From positions 1,945,543 through 2,009,542 of the forward strand of contig CH003024.1 in NCBI GenBank assembly GCA_000149265.1: DNA of 64,000 nt. Reading direction: 5' to 3'. The notes under the pieces are model-generated. The model had not been told where the DNA came from, ran no database searches, and saw only the letters and a program-made list of their open reading frames with translations. This document shows positions 12,184-25,300 of the stretch, piece after piece. Origin of the DNA: Ciona savignyi. Taxonomy: Eukaryota > Chordata > Ascidiacea > Phlebobranchia > Cionidae. The position numbers and the translations under genes were made by a program. The first letter of the stretch is position 1. Every line of letters begins with the position of its first letter.

Positions 12184-12931
12184 TTACCTCTTCACGTTAC
12201 GATGTATCTTTTCGCCTCGGGGACTTCTATGGGCAGAAGGGGTGGAGTGGGGTTGATAGGATTGTATCTTGCCAAGTGCGCTCCTCACTTGAGCGTGGGT
12301 GAAGTGGTGCTTCAGCGATACGTCTTGGGGCGCTTGCATCAACATCGGACGCGGTAGAAGGTTCGGGAACAGCCGCCGTGGAATGTAGGAGGGTGTAGGA
12401 TCGAAACCGTCCTCTCTCCGTCGGACTTCGAAGTAAAACTTCCATTTTTTTGATACCGAGTTGATGATGTCTTTGGATGAGCAATTCAACTTTTCAGCAT
12501 CTTGGAAATCCTGTTTGAATAAGATATTCGAAACAGTTAAAACCAAACAGTTAAATAGGTAATCACAAACACGATATATATATTTGTCATATCAAATTAA
12601 TACACGAAAAACTAATCTAGCAAAGAGCTTATTCATACCAAGTCAAAGAAAACATGATTTCTTATTACTCAGTATTCCTTTAATTTTACTATACATCGAT
12701 AGAATTAGGAAATTAATTCTCTGATCAAATAAACCAACTTTGAGTGCTGTTTACAAATTATATATGTCCAATACGTTTTTTTAAAGAGAATTATACTCGT
12801 ATGTTTGTTATCGTTGTTTTTAATACCCTTTTAAAACAAAAACTGGAGATTCATGTAACTAAAATAGCGAATTACCGCTGATTCATTCTTAATAGGTAAG
12901 CTATTTATTTATACATAATATGTCTTACCAT
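12184..12931 (-). CDS. Unrecognised 109-aa protein, first exon coding only Met
   Basis: Two-exon model. The ATG at 12931-12929 sits directly on a gtaaga donor. A 'tattcaaacag' acceptor then opens exon 12510-12187 in phase 0, with stop TAA at 12186-12184. The exon encodes 108 residues beginning DFQDAEKLNCSSKDI. The middle part (KKWKFYFEVRRR, DPTPSYIPRRLFPNLLPRP) is well-composed and looks like real protein. There are no signal peptide or membrane segments and the C-terminus is basic. I do not recognise the family. The coding look, the clean acceptor and the ATG/donor coincidence support the model; the last ~20 residues are less convincing. The start lies 40 nt downstream of the stop of the neighbouring minus-strand gene, suggesting a shared transcript. 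Confidence 0.5.
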
Positions 12932-12971
12932 GATTTGGTCGATTTACCGGCTCATACAGACTTCCAGAAAA

Positions 12972-13165
12972 CTATTCTTCCTTCGCCGAAGTCTGTATTC
13001 TAGCTTTATGCCTTGCAGAGATTTCGTCATAATAATTAAAACCCAAGACACAAAGGAATACCCACAAAAGCCTCGTATCAAATAACCATTCACGAACTGT
13101 AGGATGTTTTCTTATGTATGGACCATTGTAAAACATGTCGACAAAATAAGTCGTACGTGTTATGG
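12972..13165 (-). CDS. Small single-pass membrane protein, possibly NDUFC1-like
   Basis: The minus-strand frame ends at TAG 12974-12972. It can start at ATG 13136 (54 aa, MFYNGPYIRKHPTVREWL...) or begin as an exon after the 'ttaccag' acceptor at 13166. It has a Trp-Leu before one hydrophobic helix (LLWVFLCVLGF), then a polar charged tail YYDEISARHKAR. That layout and spacing resemble the mitochondrial complex I accessory subunit NDUFC1, whose mature form is about 49 aa. The similarity is short and could be coincidence. A targeting presequence would need an upstream exon, not found. A TATATAGG box at 13333-13326 on the minus strand may be the promoter. Confidence 0.4.
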
Positions 13166-13410
13166 CTGGTAATAGAGACACGCCACAAAACAAGACCTTT
13201 GGTCGCAGGTCATGTGATATATATTAGATTAGTTCCCATTTAATGCTATTCGAATTCAAAAGCCCCGCGCACGCAGGTATAGGCCAATTGTATTATCTCC
13301 TCAATAAGCTTATTGTGTTGAAAGCCTATATAGTTTAAATTAAAGGTCACTGTTGAGTGTGTAAGGATAAATTAAATGAAGACTGCTTAATGAAATATAA
13401 ATTGTTCGGT

Positions 13411-13497
13411 ATACGGTTGTGTGGCCGAATGGTTAACGCGACCAATACATATACCGACTTCTCTACAAAAAAACGAATCTTGGCTCGGTATAAAAAA
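13411..13497 (+). repeat. Short tRNA-like repeat (second family)
   Basis: Starts tgtggccgaatggttaacg and ends 'cttggctcggtataaa'. It matches the repeats at 12060 and 59876 in the opposite orientation. It interrupts a 154-residue chance reading frame at 13357-13821. Confidence 0.65.
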
Positions 13498-15948
13498 TAC
13501 AAATTGGACAATATATTCGTAGGCTTCTTATACATTCTAAACGCGTTTCTTTATACAATCCAAAACTTGGCTTCTTTTACAAAGGGCAACCCAAACAACA
13601 ACCAGGTACTAATACGATATTTTTACAGGAGATGTCATTTATTTGGTGCACAACACAACCCCAATAACCCAGACCATAGAAGTTACGCGTTGAATCGACT
13701 CTGTTTTTTTATGGATTATTGGTCTCTATACACCCGTATACAGAATCATGTTCAATTGACATATCACTCAGTAATAGGGTGTCACATCTTGTCTATATGT
13801 AGAGGTGGCATGTTCAATTGACTTTTCTCGTGTGTTAACTCGTGTATATGTAATTTTAATTAAGCCGTGGTATGTACATTTAAGTTAATGGTCTTGTATA
13901 TATTTGACATAATAAATCGAGTCTGTTTACAGGTAAGAAATCTTCTATATACACTTTTATACAGATTGTACAACAGAAGTATCGTGTAATGCCTTTTGTG
14001 CAGAGTCAACGGGAACAGTACAGCGTGTTAAATTGTATTTTTATGTGTGTTAAATCGTTTGTACGTACAGTAGTTTAACGAATCGTGTATTAAAATTTTT
14101 GATTTGTTAAATCGTTTCCATTCACAGGTGAACAATTCGTTTATATATATATATTTATACACGTTGCACAAGAGAGGTATCGTGTTTAATCGTCTTTACT
14201 TTTTAGTGCGTCAAATCAACTTGGTGAATCAAATTAAAGTTTTCATTCGTGTCTGTCCAGTTTTACAGAAAGTCTGTTCAGTTTTTGTACCGTTTTGTTA
14301 AAGAAATGACTGAATTCCCACCATCACGGTTTTACTGCGTACTTGTAGAGTTGTGTCTGCGATACATGTTTAGAGATATCTGCCACGAATGAGTATATCG
14401 CTTTGTGCGCTATGAACTTTCAGCCTCTCGAAATTCAAAGCGTTATCCGAATTAAACCGATTACATTTTTACCTCGTATTTTTGATCTGGGCCAGTGGCG
14501 TTTGCGCCCGGCGGATATCATAAATAATTAACATTTGGAATAATTTAGAAATATTTTAACGCTAAAAGTCGATAGATAAGCTGAGAAACTCATGTTAAAT
14601 GCTCTTATATGCAAAAGCCGTACCTAATTTATCAAAGCATGAAGCCGGTATTGTCATTATTATTGAAATAGATTATTGATTGATTGTAATCCGTTCTAAA
14701 GCATTTGAAATCGTAGAGGTTAATTTGGCGGTAACCCCTTTACTTCGGCTATCTTACAACTGAAGGTTATTTTTTTACCTTGTTTGGGTTTGAATACATG
14801 ACGGTCTCGTCCTTATAACCCTTATTTCATAGTTGGTATAGACCCTATGTATCAGTTACGTTAGGCAACTACAAAGTATATGTATTGGCCGCGTTAAAAA
14901 CTGTACCTTTTATATCTATAACAGACATGGGCAAACTACGACACACCGGATCTTTTATTCTGGTCCGCCGGATATTATCGACATATGTATACAAGACTAA
15001 ATAGCGACGTCACAGCTACATGCTAATTTATGATGTCACAGCGATATTGTGAGGCGCTTCACGCAACAGTTATTTCTGGTTTAAACCATTAATGCACCAT
15101 ATTTCTTAATTTAATGTTTTTATACTTATCAACAGTGACAAACTATATGTGGGTGGCGGCTCGATTAATTGGCCCGCCAATCTATAAGAATGAAGAAAAT
15201 TTAGGCCTCTGATTCAAAAAGTGCGCCAACTTCATTTCACCTTTTAACCTGTTGTTGAAATACCCGAAATATCTTTGTGAAGATGACGGAAAAGTTGGTG
15301 TCAAACAAACTAACATCCCCGCCGTCAACAAAACGATACCGGAATAAACACGTCATTTAGCATCTGCTAGCACCTGTTTACTGATTAAGCATTTGGTCAA
15401 GTATGTGGATTCTTGCCGGCAAAACTGAAACTCTAAATGTTTAAATATAGTGCTGTAAAAGTAAATCGGTTTTCTTTTTACATTCAAGCCTTGTAAAGCA
15501 TATGGATTCCTATATATGGGCAAAACCAGAGCTATAAATTTTTAAATTTTAAGGTTGTAACATAAATGCGTTTTTGTATACCCGAGCCTAAAAGCACGTG
15601 TTTTGAGCGGTACAACCCCATGTAGTTAAAAACAGGGATAGCAAGACATAAATTATTATATATTTTAAGGCACACATGAAATATACGTTTAACCCTACAC
15701 GCAATAAAAATGATAATTTTTGTTTTATTTTTAAACCCTCATTACTAACCCGTCCCTTTTCAATCCACGACAGATGTGATTGTCAATAGAACTAACCGTT
15801 CGTTCATGCAGAAACCGAAATATGAACTGTGTATGGTTTTATATACTGTGGCAGTTGGACCACATGTCACCACACTTTTTTGCTTATATTACCGAAATGT
15901 ATAACTCACAGTGTAGCGTAAAACCTGTCGATTTATAATTTTAATAAC
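13498..15948. other. Intergenic, no gene recognised
   Basis: AT-rich sequence with loosely repeated 'cgtgtgttaa...tcgt' motifs from 13750 to 14130 and a decayed tRNA-like repeat at about 14780-14900. No splice-flanked coding exon found. Confidence 0.5.
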
Positions 15949-16231
15949 GACCGGACAATTAGCTCAGGTGCCTTTATGCGCGTCTTTCAGACGAAGGGTT
16001 GCAGACTCGATATTGGGCTCTAGCTGGTCAGTTGTGTCTTTCGGTAAAGCAATTAACCGACACTACCTGAACCCAGTGGAATGAAGATTTTATCAAATTA
16101 AAGAAACGTCTGTATCCACACACCGAAATAGCTCCGGTAACCCGATAATGGGCGAGAAGCAATCTGACGATTGCCCGTGTGTTAACGCCCCTTGCGTTTT
16201 CCCATTCACTGGGATAACCATCCTATATCCT
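15949..16231 (+). mobile_element. tRNA-derived SINE, moderately decayed
   Basis: Plus-strand copy from the tRNA-like head (gctcaggtgcctttatgcgc, then gggttgcagactcgat as B box) to the 'ggataaccatcctatatcct' tail. Confidence 0.8.
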
Positions 16232-18011
16232 AAACGAGAACTATACGTACCTTGATCTTGACTTTCGGGCGATCCTCTCTGCAAGATGTTCGGTCAAAAA
16301 TGAAGCCGGAAGTCTCTACTGCGGACGGTTTAAGTGGTTGATGGGTGTACGGTCAAGTTAAATGCTGGTTTCTGGCATGCCAATCGAGTTACAGCGACAG
16401 TTAGTCAGTGCACGGTAAATCGGCTTTCGCTTGGATCCGCCGCTAATAGCACGTGTTTGTGGGACTTTAATTATCTCCTTCGTCGACACATTGGCGACCT
16501 TAGCTTAATTTCTCGTTGAGTTTCAAGGCTGGTCTATCGCCTTAAGCGCTTCTGCTAAATTTACAATCTATAAGCCATAATTGAGACTGCAATTAGAGCG
16601 ACGGAGATTAAGCCAAATTGTACAGGTGTTTCAACAGTGACGACTAATTTGACTTCTTTTTCTGTAACAATTTAAGGATAACATGAGCTGTCCTGTGTGG
16701 TGTGTATGATAAATAGTATTACCGGGAAATAAACTCTAAATACGAACAAAAGATTCCCATGGGTAACTGTCTGTCAAATATAACTCATGTGACAAGATAA
16801 AATACATATCAACAAGGTTTTGGTTTAAATATCAATTAGTAATGACACAGTCCGTATATTTTTAAAAACAAATCATATTTGTTTAAAAAATAATACGGTT
16901 ATTGACTGATTTGGTTAAGCAGGTATATATTATCCGATGCGGTATGTTTTTAGACTTTGTACAAACCGCAGCACGCATAATAGGTATTAAAAGAATTATC
17001 AAAATCGATTGCCTTAATTTAAATGTTAATCCTCTGTATGAAATAGGAAGATTAAGACTGGAACAAAATATAGAATAATTCATACATTACCAAGGTTATC
17101 TACTCATAACAAAAATGAGCATAACAAAAATGGAATGAAATTTTATTTTTTGGTTGTAAAACACGGTATCGTACGTTTGTCGAAAAAGCAAGTCTCCATT
17201 TTCTGGTTTAACAGTGTGTTGTTTACAATAATCAATGTGTATTGCTAAAAAAAGATTGCGGTTTTGTATCCGAAGGGCTGGCGGAACGAAATTATATGCA
17301 AAAATGGTATTGGGATGGGCCCATCATAACTTAAGGCCGTTAAAAATAAAACGTTTTGCCTATTAGTATTTATTCAACCCATAAAACCAATGAGTTTAAA
17401 AAAGCGACCGTTAGTCCGAATTCACATACTCGCTTGCGCGCTGAAGTATAGGTTCCCTGTTTGAACTTAGTAAAACTTAACTGTACAACACATTATTCTA
17501 TTAGACAGAGCCATGTCTGAACCTTTACATCAGCTACTGGTTTTGAACCCACAACCTTCCGGTTTCTGGTACATCGCCGAGACTCTTATTGATTAATTTT
17601 ATCGATTAAAGCAAATTCCCCATATCTGCCAGGGCGTAACCAAGCAGGTTTTTGCCTTGTTTATGAACCCCATATCAGTGCAAGCGGGTTAATGCCTTGT
17701 TAATGAACTCCGTGTCATTTCAAGCGGACGTAACCATTGTCCATAGACCCCATGTCAGTGCAAGCAAGTTAATGACTTGTTTATGGATTTTTATGCCTTG
17801 TCCAGCGACTAGCACGTAGGCCTAAATATGCTCTTTGTATTTTAAATCGCATTATATGCTCTAAGCCTATAATGTTCGAATTCGCTTGGTGTAAGTTTGC
17901 AATCTAGCACAGCCACCAAAAACACGTGTTCAACGTCACTTAGCGTGGACGTTTCCTATACCATGTGGTTTAATTTTCCATCAACGAGACATGAGTATCT
18001 AGTCCCTGATA
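16232..18011. other. Intergenic, no gene recognised; weak tandem repeat at 17630-17800
   Basis: 16300-16560 is noticeably less AT-rich than its surroundings but holds no convincing exon. 17630-17800 repeats a roughly 50-bp unit containing 'cagtgcaagc' and 'gttaatg-cttgtt' about three and a half times. Confidence 0.45.
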
Positions 18012-18284
18012 GATAGGATAGGAGATTCATCTTTATCCCCGTTAATGGGAAAACCAAGGGGGTTAACACACGGGCAATCGTCAGATCGCCTTGCGCCCAT
18101 CGTCGGGTTACAGGAGCTATTGCAGTGTGTTGTACATGATAGACACGTTCCTTCAATTTGGTAGAACCCATTAATCGTCTGGGTTCAGGCAATGTCCGTA
18201 AAGTGCCTTGCCCAAGGACACAACCGACTAGCTAGCAACCTTTCGATTGAAAGGCGACGCACTTAACCGTTAGACCAACGGGCC
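18012..18284 (-). mobile_element. tRNA-derived SINE, near full length
   Basis: Well-preserved minus-strand copy. Its head on the minus strand begins ggcccgttggtctaacggtt (A box) followed by a B-box-containing segment. The body ends in the 'cctatcctatc' tail. The stretch from here to 19342 holds no other feature seen. Confidence 0.9.
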
Positions 18285-19342
18285 GGAGATATTTACTGTT
18301 CTAGGTTTTAAAGCTACTTAATGAATATACTGTATTTTTTAATTGGTCGGTATATAAATGATAAGTCATTATTTTTTATTTTATTTTGGTAGTTTGAGTC
18401 GATAGCAAATTTCGTTTAATTATATTATTTCTATAACGAATCACTCGCGCGGAACATTGTTAACGGCGCCCAGTATAAACAAAAATGTAAACAACGCATT
18501 AAGTATCTTCATTTTAGACTTTTATGCTTAGAAAATGATACTATTTAGATACTTTTTTGCAGATTAGTTTAAAATATCTCAATAACAGTTAAATTTAAAA
18601 CATATTTGGCAGTACTTGCATAATCTTAACTCAACTAATGCCGTCAAATTTCTTACATTACATAAATATACAATAAAAATTTGAATATAAATTGATTTTA
18701 TGCTGCTTACCATGACACTTATGTTACTTTTATTTGTAGTTTTTGTAAAGTATATATTGGTAAATTGGGTGGATATAAAAATTATCTAACAAAACATTTG
18801 AAATAAATAAAAAAGGAAAACATCACTAACCCAGTATGGAAAGTACAGACACACTTGGGTAATCTTACACATGGTCGTGAGCTGGCAGTATAAATTTTGT
18901 ATAATATCCAACAAGCCTGTAAACCTACCTCGGGTAATTTACTGTTAGTACGTTTTTTGTTATGTAGATAGATATGTGAGCTGATGGACACAATAGATTT
19001 AGGATAGAATAAATTGTTTGTTTAAGATTTTTACAAAATAGTAATAAGAATGAGATTTTGTGCACATTTTTGTGCAGTTTTTTTTATTCAATTTCGAGTT
19101 ACTGCCTTTTCTATATGCATTTCTTGGTGCTTATAAGTCTAAAAATAAATTGAATTGAATCACATCTCTGTCAGTTCTGAAAAATTAAATGAATAATTTA
19201 TGCTTTATTACCAGATCCATAACACTAACAGGTATTTTATTAAAATATTCCTTGTAGGCGATTAAAAATTAAATTAATAACAATTTATATGAATTTGACA
19301 CTAATTTAAGCCAATTATATTGGAATTGCTGGATGACAAACG

Positions 19343-22300
19343 ATGCAGTGTGAAAACATCTTTCACATTGATGAAGATCTGGAAAATATTTTCAATCTAA
19401 ACTTAGATGCAAATGTCAAGTCTTTAAGTTTACANNNNNNNNNNNNNNNNNNNNNNNNNNNNNNNNNNNNNNNNNNNNNNNNNNNNNNNNNNNNNNNNNN
19501 NNNNNNNNNNNNNNNNNNNNNNNNNNNNNNNNNNGTCCTTGGGCAAGGCACTTAACGGTCATGTCTGAACCCAGCGGATTTAATAGGTTTACCAAATTTA
19601 AAGCAATTCTTATTTATACAACACACTGCAATAGCTTCGGTTAATGGATAATTATTAGGCCCATATAACCTTATATCTAAAGTCGTTTTTGTTGCAGTAT
19701 GTTGTATATTAAATACAACTTCAGTTTAATTTGAACATATTAAAATAGAGGTAAACTCTGTCAAGTGTATTGCATAAGTTTACGAACTCAACCACACAAA
19801 AAGTGGTCAAAGTGTTGATCGAATCAAAAATATGTGTGGTCATCTCTTTGTTTATATCAGACCAGTGATCGACAACCCCTGTGTTGACTAGATATTAAAA
19901 ACAATCTATGTTCCCCTTGACAGGCTGCAGTTATTTTTTGTTTGGATTGTATTACAAAATTATTATATTATGCTTTTAAAATTATCTGTTCTAAGAAATG
20001 TTGTGCAGTTTATTAAAATTGTCACATGACTTTAAAATTGTCACATGACATTTAAATTTGTCCTTTGACATTTAAAATATTTTTACATGCCCTTTTCCAG
20101 AGTCTTGATGTTTCATCCAACCAGTTAACGAGCATGGCAGGTTTAGAGCGAATGCATACCCTGCGTTCACTTAACCTCGCCTCCAATTCCCTTACCACCA
20201 TTTGCTTAACTGGGCTCCGAAGCCTTGTGGAGTTAAATTTGTCGTACAATAAAATCGAAAGTTTGGAGGCTTTTGCTGAGTTACAAGGTAAGGTTATTTT
20301 AATTGTTTCTTAGTATCTCCACAGTTCTGTATATTTTATTTATCGACGAACTGTTTCACTAAAAATTCTGTATTTTTGAAATGTAATTCGGCACAAATTT
20401 AATTAATAGATGTCAATTGTTCCTTTATTTGTTAAATTAATTAAAGTGTGTGAAGAGCAGGCTGTTTAAAATTTACACAAGCCTGACAATGGTCGTATGA
20501 ATATATTTATGTCAAAGGTGTAGTTACCAACAAAAAAAAATTGTTTTCTACACAGCTTGTACTATGATAACTAATCATATGTTCAAATGAAATATGTGCA
20601 CATTATGCATAATAGCACAAATAAAATAATATGGAATACATACAAATGCTTGAATAATGGCCCTCCGTTGTGCAAATTTATTGTAAGAGTAAATTTATAT
20701 TCCATAATAAAATTTACTTGTAAAAGGGTGTAGGTATTCTGATTTGACCGTACCGACCATTAGCCAATGCAATGCAGAATGCACAATTTTATCTGTTTTG
20801 CACAGTAATTTGGAATGAGTCTATTTTTAATGAAAGCTAAGGGCTCAGCTTTGCATGCTTTAATTTGGAAGTTTTAAAGAAGCATTTTAAAAATAAAATT
20901 ATTAAAAGCATACTTTGTCAATTAAAAATATAGAAAACGAAAGCAGAAATACAGCAAAATGACTATCATTAAAGCACCGTATGGAAAAATTGGGTGGAAC
21001 CACTAATAATCTACATAAGTGAGACACAACTTTTAAAATATTTATCTAAACTATGATGATCCTTTATTTCAGCATATGGTTCAGCTTTGGAAGTATTATT
21101 GCTACACGGGAATCGAATAGCTGGTGCACAAGCAGTGGTGGACAACCTGAAAGGGATTTTTACTCTGAAGCATCTTGTTCTGCAAATGGAAGGCGAGGGT
21201 GTGGGTAATCCCTTGTGCCAGGAGAAAGGTAAGATTTAGATACTGCTTCTTAACAATACTCTATTTTTCTTAATGTTGCTTCTTTCTTAACAATGGTTTA
21301 AATTCTTCTTTAACACTTTTTAGAAAAGTATGTTTGTCATTTTTAATATGAATGTTAAAACAGATAATATGTCTGCAGAGAAAGTATCGCAAACAAATAC
21401 GAAACATCTTGCAAACCTTCTAATTTTCATATATATTCTTAACACAAAAATTAGGTTTAAGAAGGTTCACATTAATGTTAAATTCCCATAGATGGGCGCG
21501 AGGTGATTTGACGATTGCTCGTGTGTTAACCCCTTTGGTTTTCCCATTAACGGGGATAAACACAAATATCCTATCCTATATACATAAAGTACTTAAATGT
21601 TTACAAAATTAAAAAGTTCAGGTTAATTCCCTCTCTTATTTTTCTTCCAGACTACAGGACGAAAATATTAAACGGCATTCACTATCTTACGTCATTGGAC
21701 CATGTGGATAGAAGTGGTTCACAGTGTATACCAGATGTCTGTGTGCTTAATTTCGACTCGGACCTTGAAGATTTACTCGAATCAAGTGTAAATGTCCCTA
21801 GTGAGGTAATTTAGATTAGCTGTGCATTATATGGATTTTGTTGCATTTGGCTTAATGTTGTATTGCTCAATAATGTTAAACTGGGTTACACTCAATATCT
21901 TAACACTCCACAGGTTGATGCGTTGATTCAAGAAAATCAACCAACCCATCAACAGCAGAAACAACCGCCACCAACAATCAATCATTCGTCATCAACTCGT
22001 GAAGCTCTGTCAACCCCTAGAATCGATCAAGTGTTGAAATTCCGGAAAACTTCTACTCCATCTGAAGCAAAGTCAGCAAACCTTGCGAAACCATCTGTGG
22101 TTACAAGCCCTCAGCGAACTCAAAAAAGCCCTCAGCAAACTGAAAGAAGACCTCAACCAATGCTGGTGAGATTATAACTAATTCCTGGCATATTAGAAAT
22201 CTCTATGATTTTGACCCCTTATCTTATGATGTGTATAACAACAGTCATTTACAACCCTAGGAAGTTATTTAATAACGAACCTCCTACGATTTTTTAACAT

Positions 22301-25300
22301 ATATTAAAGATTATACTAGGATGCTAAGATAAGATATACATTTTTTTCCTTGTAAATGGAAACATACACGGCACATTATCGTACGGGAAATCGTCAGGTT
22401 ACCTAAAGCCCTATGTCAAATTATCATCTATTGTACATTCTATGTATAACCCATCAATTCACTTACTTTGGGCAATATCCACAAGTACCTGCCCAAATAA
22501 CCCAACTGACTAGCTATCAATCAGTCCTGAACTCGTAACCCTTTGGCTAACTAACCCACCAAGTTAATTAGTCAGACATATATAATAAAGATAATAAAAA
22601 GTGTTGTATGATCCTTACGTTACAATACAAAACATTCAAAAAGAAACATTTTCAAAATAGCATTTAAGTGCAAAATAAAAACCTACATACAACGTATTTA
22701 AATTTCTGCATCAGAATATTAGTTCAATAGGATTAAACTTTATGTAAGTTTAATATTTAATATTTTATTTTGGTCCAATACTTAAATTTCTGGATCAATA
22801 TATAGGTTTAATATTTAAAACTTTATTTTGGTTTAATACTTAAACCTCTAGATCAGTATATACCTTTAATATTTAAAACTTTATGCCGATGTAATATTAA
22901 AATTTTTGCATTAGGATAAAGAAGAACCAGTTCGAGACTCTGAATCATCAGACAAGATGGTAGTGCCACACAACATGACACCCCAACCTGTAATACAGGA
23001 ATCAAAGCCACAGAAGAAGAATGTTCTGAAGAGGTATTTATGTGTTTACCATGTAGAAAGTGAAATAAAATACTAATATTATGTTTAACTACATTAAAAC
23101 AATGTTATATTTTTCATGTGTAATTAAAATACTAATATTATGTTTGATAACTTTGAAGCATTTGATTACCATTCCCGCATTTCATTAAGTATTTCATTAC
23201 CATTTGATTACCAGTATATTAGAATACTAATATTACTTTTAATAACATTAAAACAATTCGTAAACATCCCTTATTTTCCACAATGTTATATTTTTACAAG
23301 GTCAAAACTTAATCCAGTTATGTTATATCAGATGACCCACTATTTTCAGATATATTAGATGTATAGGTATGGTTTTTCTTGTATGTTATATAGTAAAAAA
23401 AGGATCAATGTTTGCATAGCAATATCATTATATCCACATTGTCAACCATATTTTGGTGTTTTCTCATGGAAATCGCACAATCGCTTATTTGTTTTATCTT
23501 AACTTCCACATTTTTGCTTTTAAGAAACATGCGAATTAACAAACCGATATCAATTTTTTATATTTTGCTCCTAAATGTCACTTAGCTCAGTTACCCCTTC
23601 TTCCCTGCTTACATGCAGTTTACACCAACATTTACCTTTACTAAAGCATTTTAAATACAATTCTTTATTACCAATTTACACCATTAGCACTTTTGTGAAT
23701 CATTGACAAAAACATTTTTACTTAGACCTAGCAAACAGCCAATGAAGAAAAGGATTGCGATCGCAAACAAAACGCTGGTGGCACAGAAGGACAATGAAAA
23801 ACAAACTTATTTGGTAAAAAATATTGTAATTATTTATGTTTAAGAACAAAAGGGGAATTTTGCAAAGAAAGGGGAATTTTGCAACTGGGGGGATTTTGCC
23901 ACTGAAATCAAAATATTAAGATTCACAAAAGGGGAATTTTGCCACTGAAATTAAAGTATTAAGATTCATTTTGAAAAAAGGAAGGGTATTCCCCATGGTA
24001 TTTAATCCTTCTCCCCACAGCCATTTATACTCCTATCAAAGCAACGTTATTTTCAAAAAATACATGTTTTGTTTATTTATTCCTGTTTAAAGGCCCAACC
24101 ACCATTCCTTAATCCTCCCATTTTTACACCATGTTTTTTCCAAATCTTACGTTTTTACATCAGATAATGAGCGTTAGTAATGTGTTGATTACAGATAAGG
24201 ACATTAGAGCAAATCCAAGATCACATGTATTTACCGCCATTTGGATTATTCCTACCGGTGGTTCGAAACATTCTACTTGAACAAAAATAAAAAAGACAAA
24301 ACAAGCAATTACTCAGAAAGTATATTTACAACGACGTGCAATCCCTTTTAAATAATTACGGACAGATGCGTAATTAACGTATCTTTGATTTGACCTACGT
24401 AACGTAATTCCGACGTCCGTAATTACGTAACTGAACGCAATTTTGTAATAATGACCAGCTCTAAGCATTTCGACCACCTTTACACAACAAAAATGTTTTG
24501 TTTATTCATGTTTTATTTATTCATTTCTGTTAAAAAGACCCAACTACCATTTCTTAATTCTCCTATTTTTACATCATGTTTTCCCAAATATAAAGTTTTT
24601 ACACCAGATATTAAAGGTTACCTTCACACAGCACTTGCTTAAAGAGTTGGAGAACGAACGCGAACAAAGATGGAAAGCAGAGCAAGCCAACAATAAACTG
24701 GTGCTTGCCGTTAATGAGATGAGATCTGCTCAGTTGGAGGGGAAATCCCTTCAGGTGGGTTGGTGGTGGAATTATTTCACAACATAGAACTATCAGTATA
24801 GGTGGAAATTAAAGGGAGGAAAAGAGGGAAGGAGGAAAATGTTTACTAAAATGAAGATTGAGATGTTAGGGTTAGGGTTACAGCTGAGGTCGGGTTTGGG
24901 TAAGTTCTGGGGTTGAGATTAGTGTTGAGGGCAGTTTTAGAATTAATTTTTACAATTTTGTTGAGCAGTTTCCCTACTTTCTTCCCTCTTTTACTCCTTT
25001 TAGTGTTCTGCTTGCAAACATAATGACTTTGCACCCTTGCATTATCAGCCTATTGTTTGATAAAGAAATTTGCCACACCTTGCAAGCTTTTTTGTTAATG
25101 TTGTTGTTAAAAACGAATCCTTAGACTACAGATCAAAACCATCTGCCTGGTATAGGGTAGGACCACAAGAATACATTGACATAATACACAAATGATATGT
25201 TAATTATGGCGCATGCGACAGAGATAAGTCGAGAGCTTGGTAAAAATTGCGCTCCCATTTCAGAACTTGGCTAACCAAGCAACAGAGCGGCTGAAGAAAA

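Noticed and set aside
13357..13821. 154-codon plus-strand reading frame
   Set aside because: It contains a tRNA-like repeat, has low-complexity AT-driven composition, no splice context and no recognisable domain.
17956..18192. Minus-strand 78-codon frame, with similar ones at 40303-40533 and 56249-56452
   Set aside because: All lie within SINE copies and share the same SINE-derived peptide.
24866..24880. TTAGGG-like units suggesting an interstitial telomere
   Set aside because: Only two units, and they belong to the core of a miniature element.
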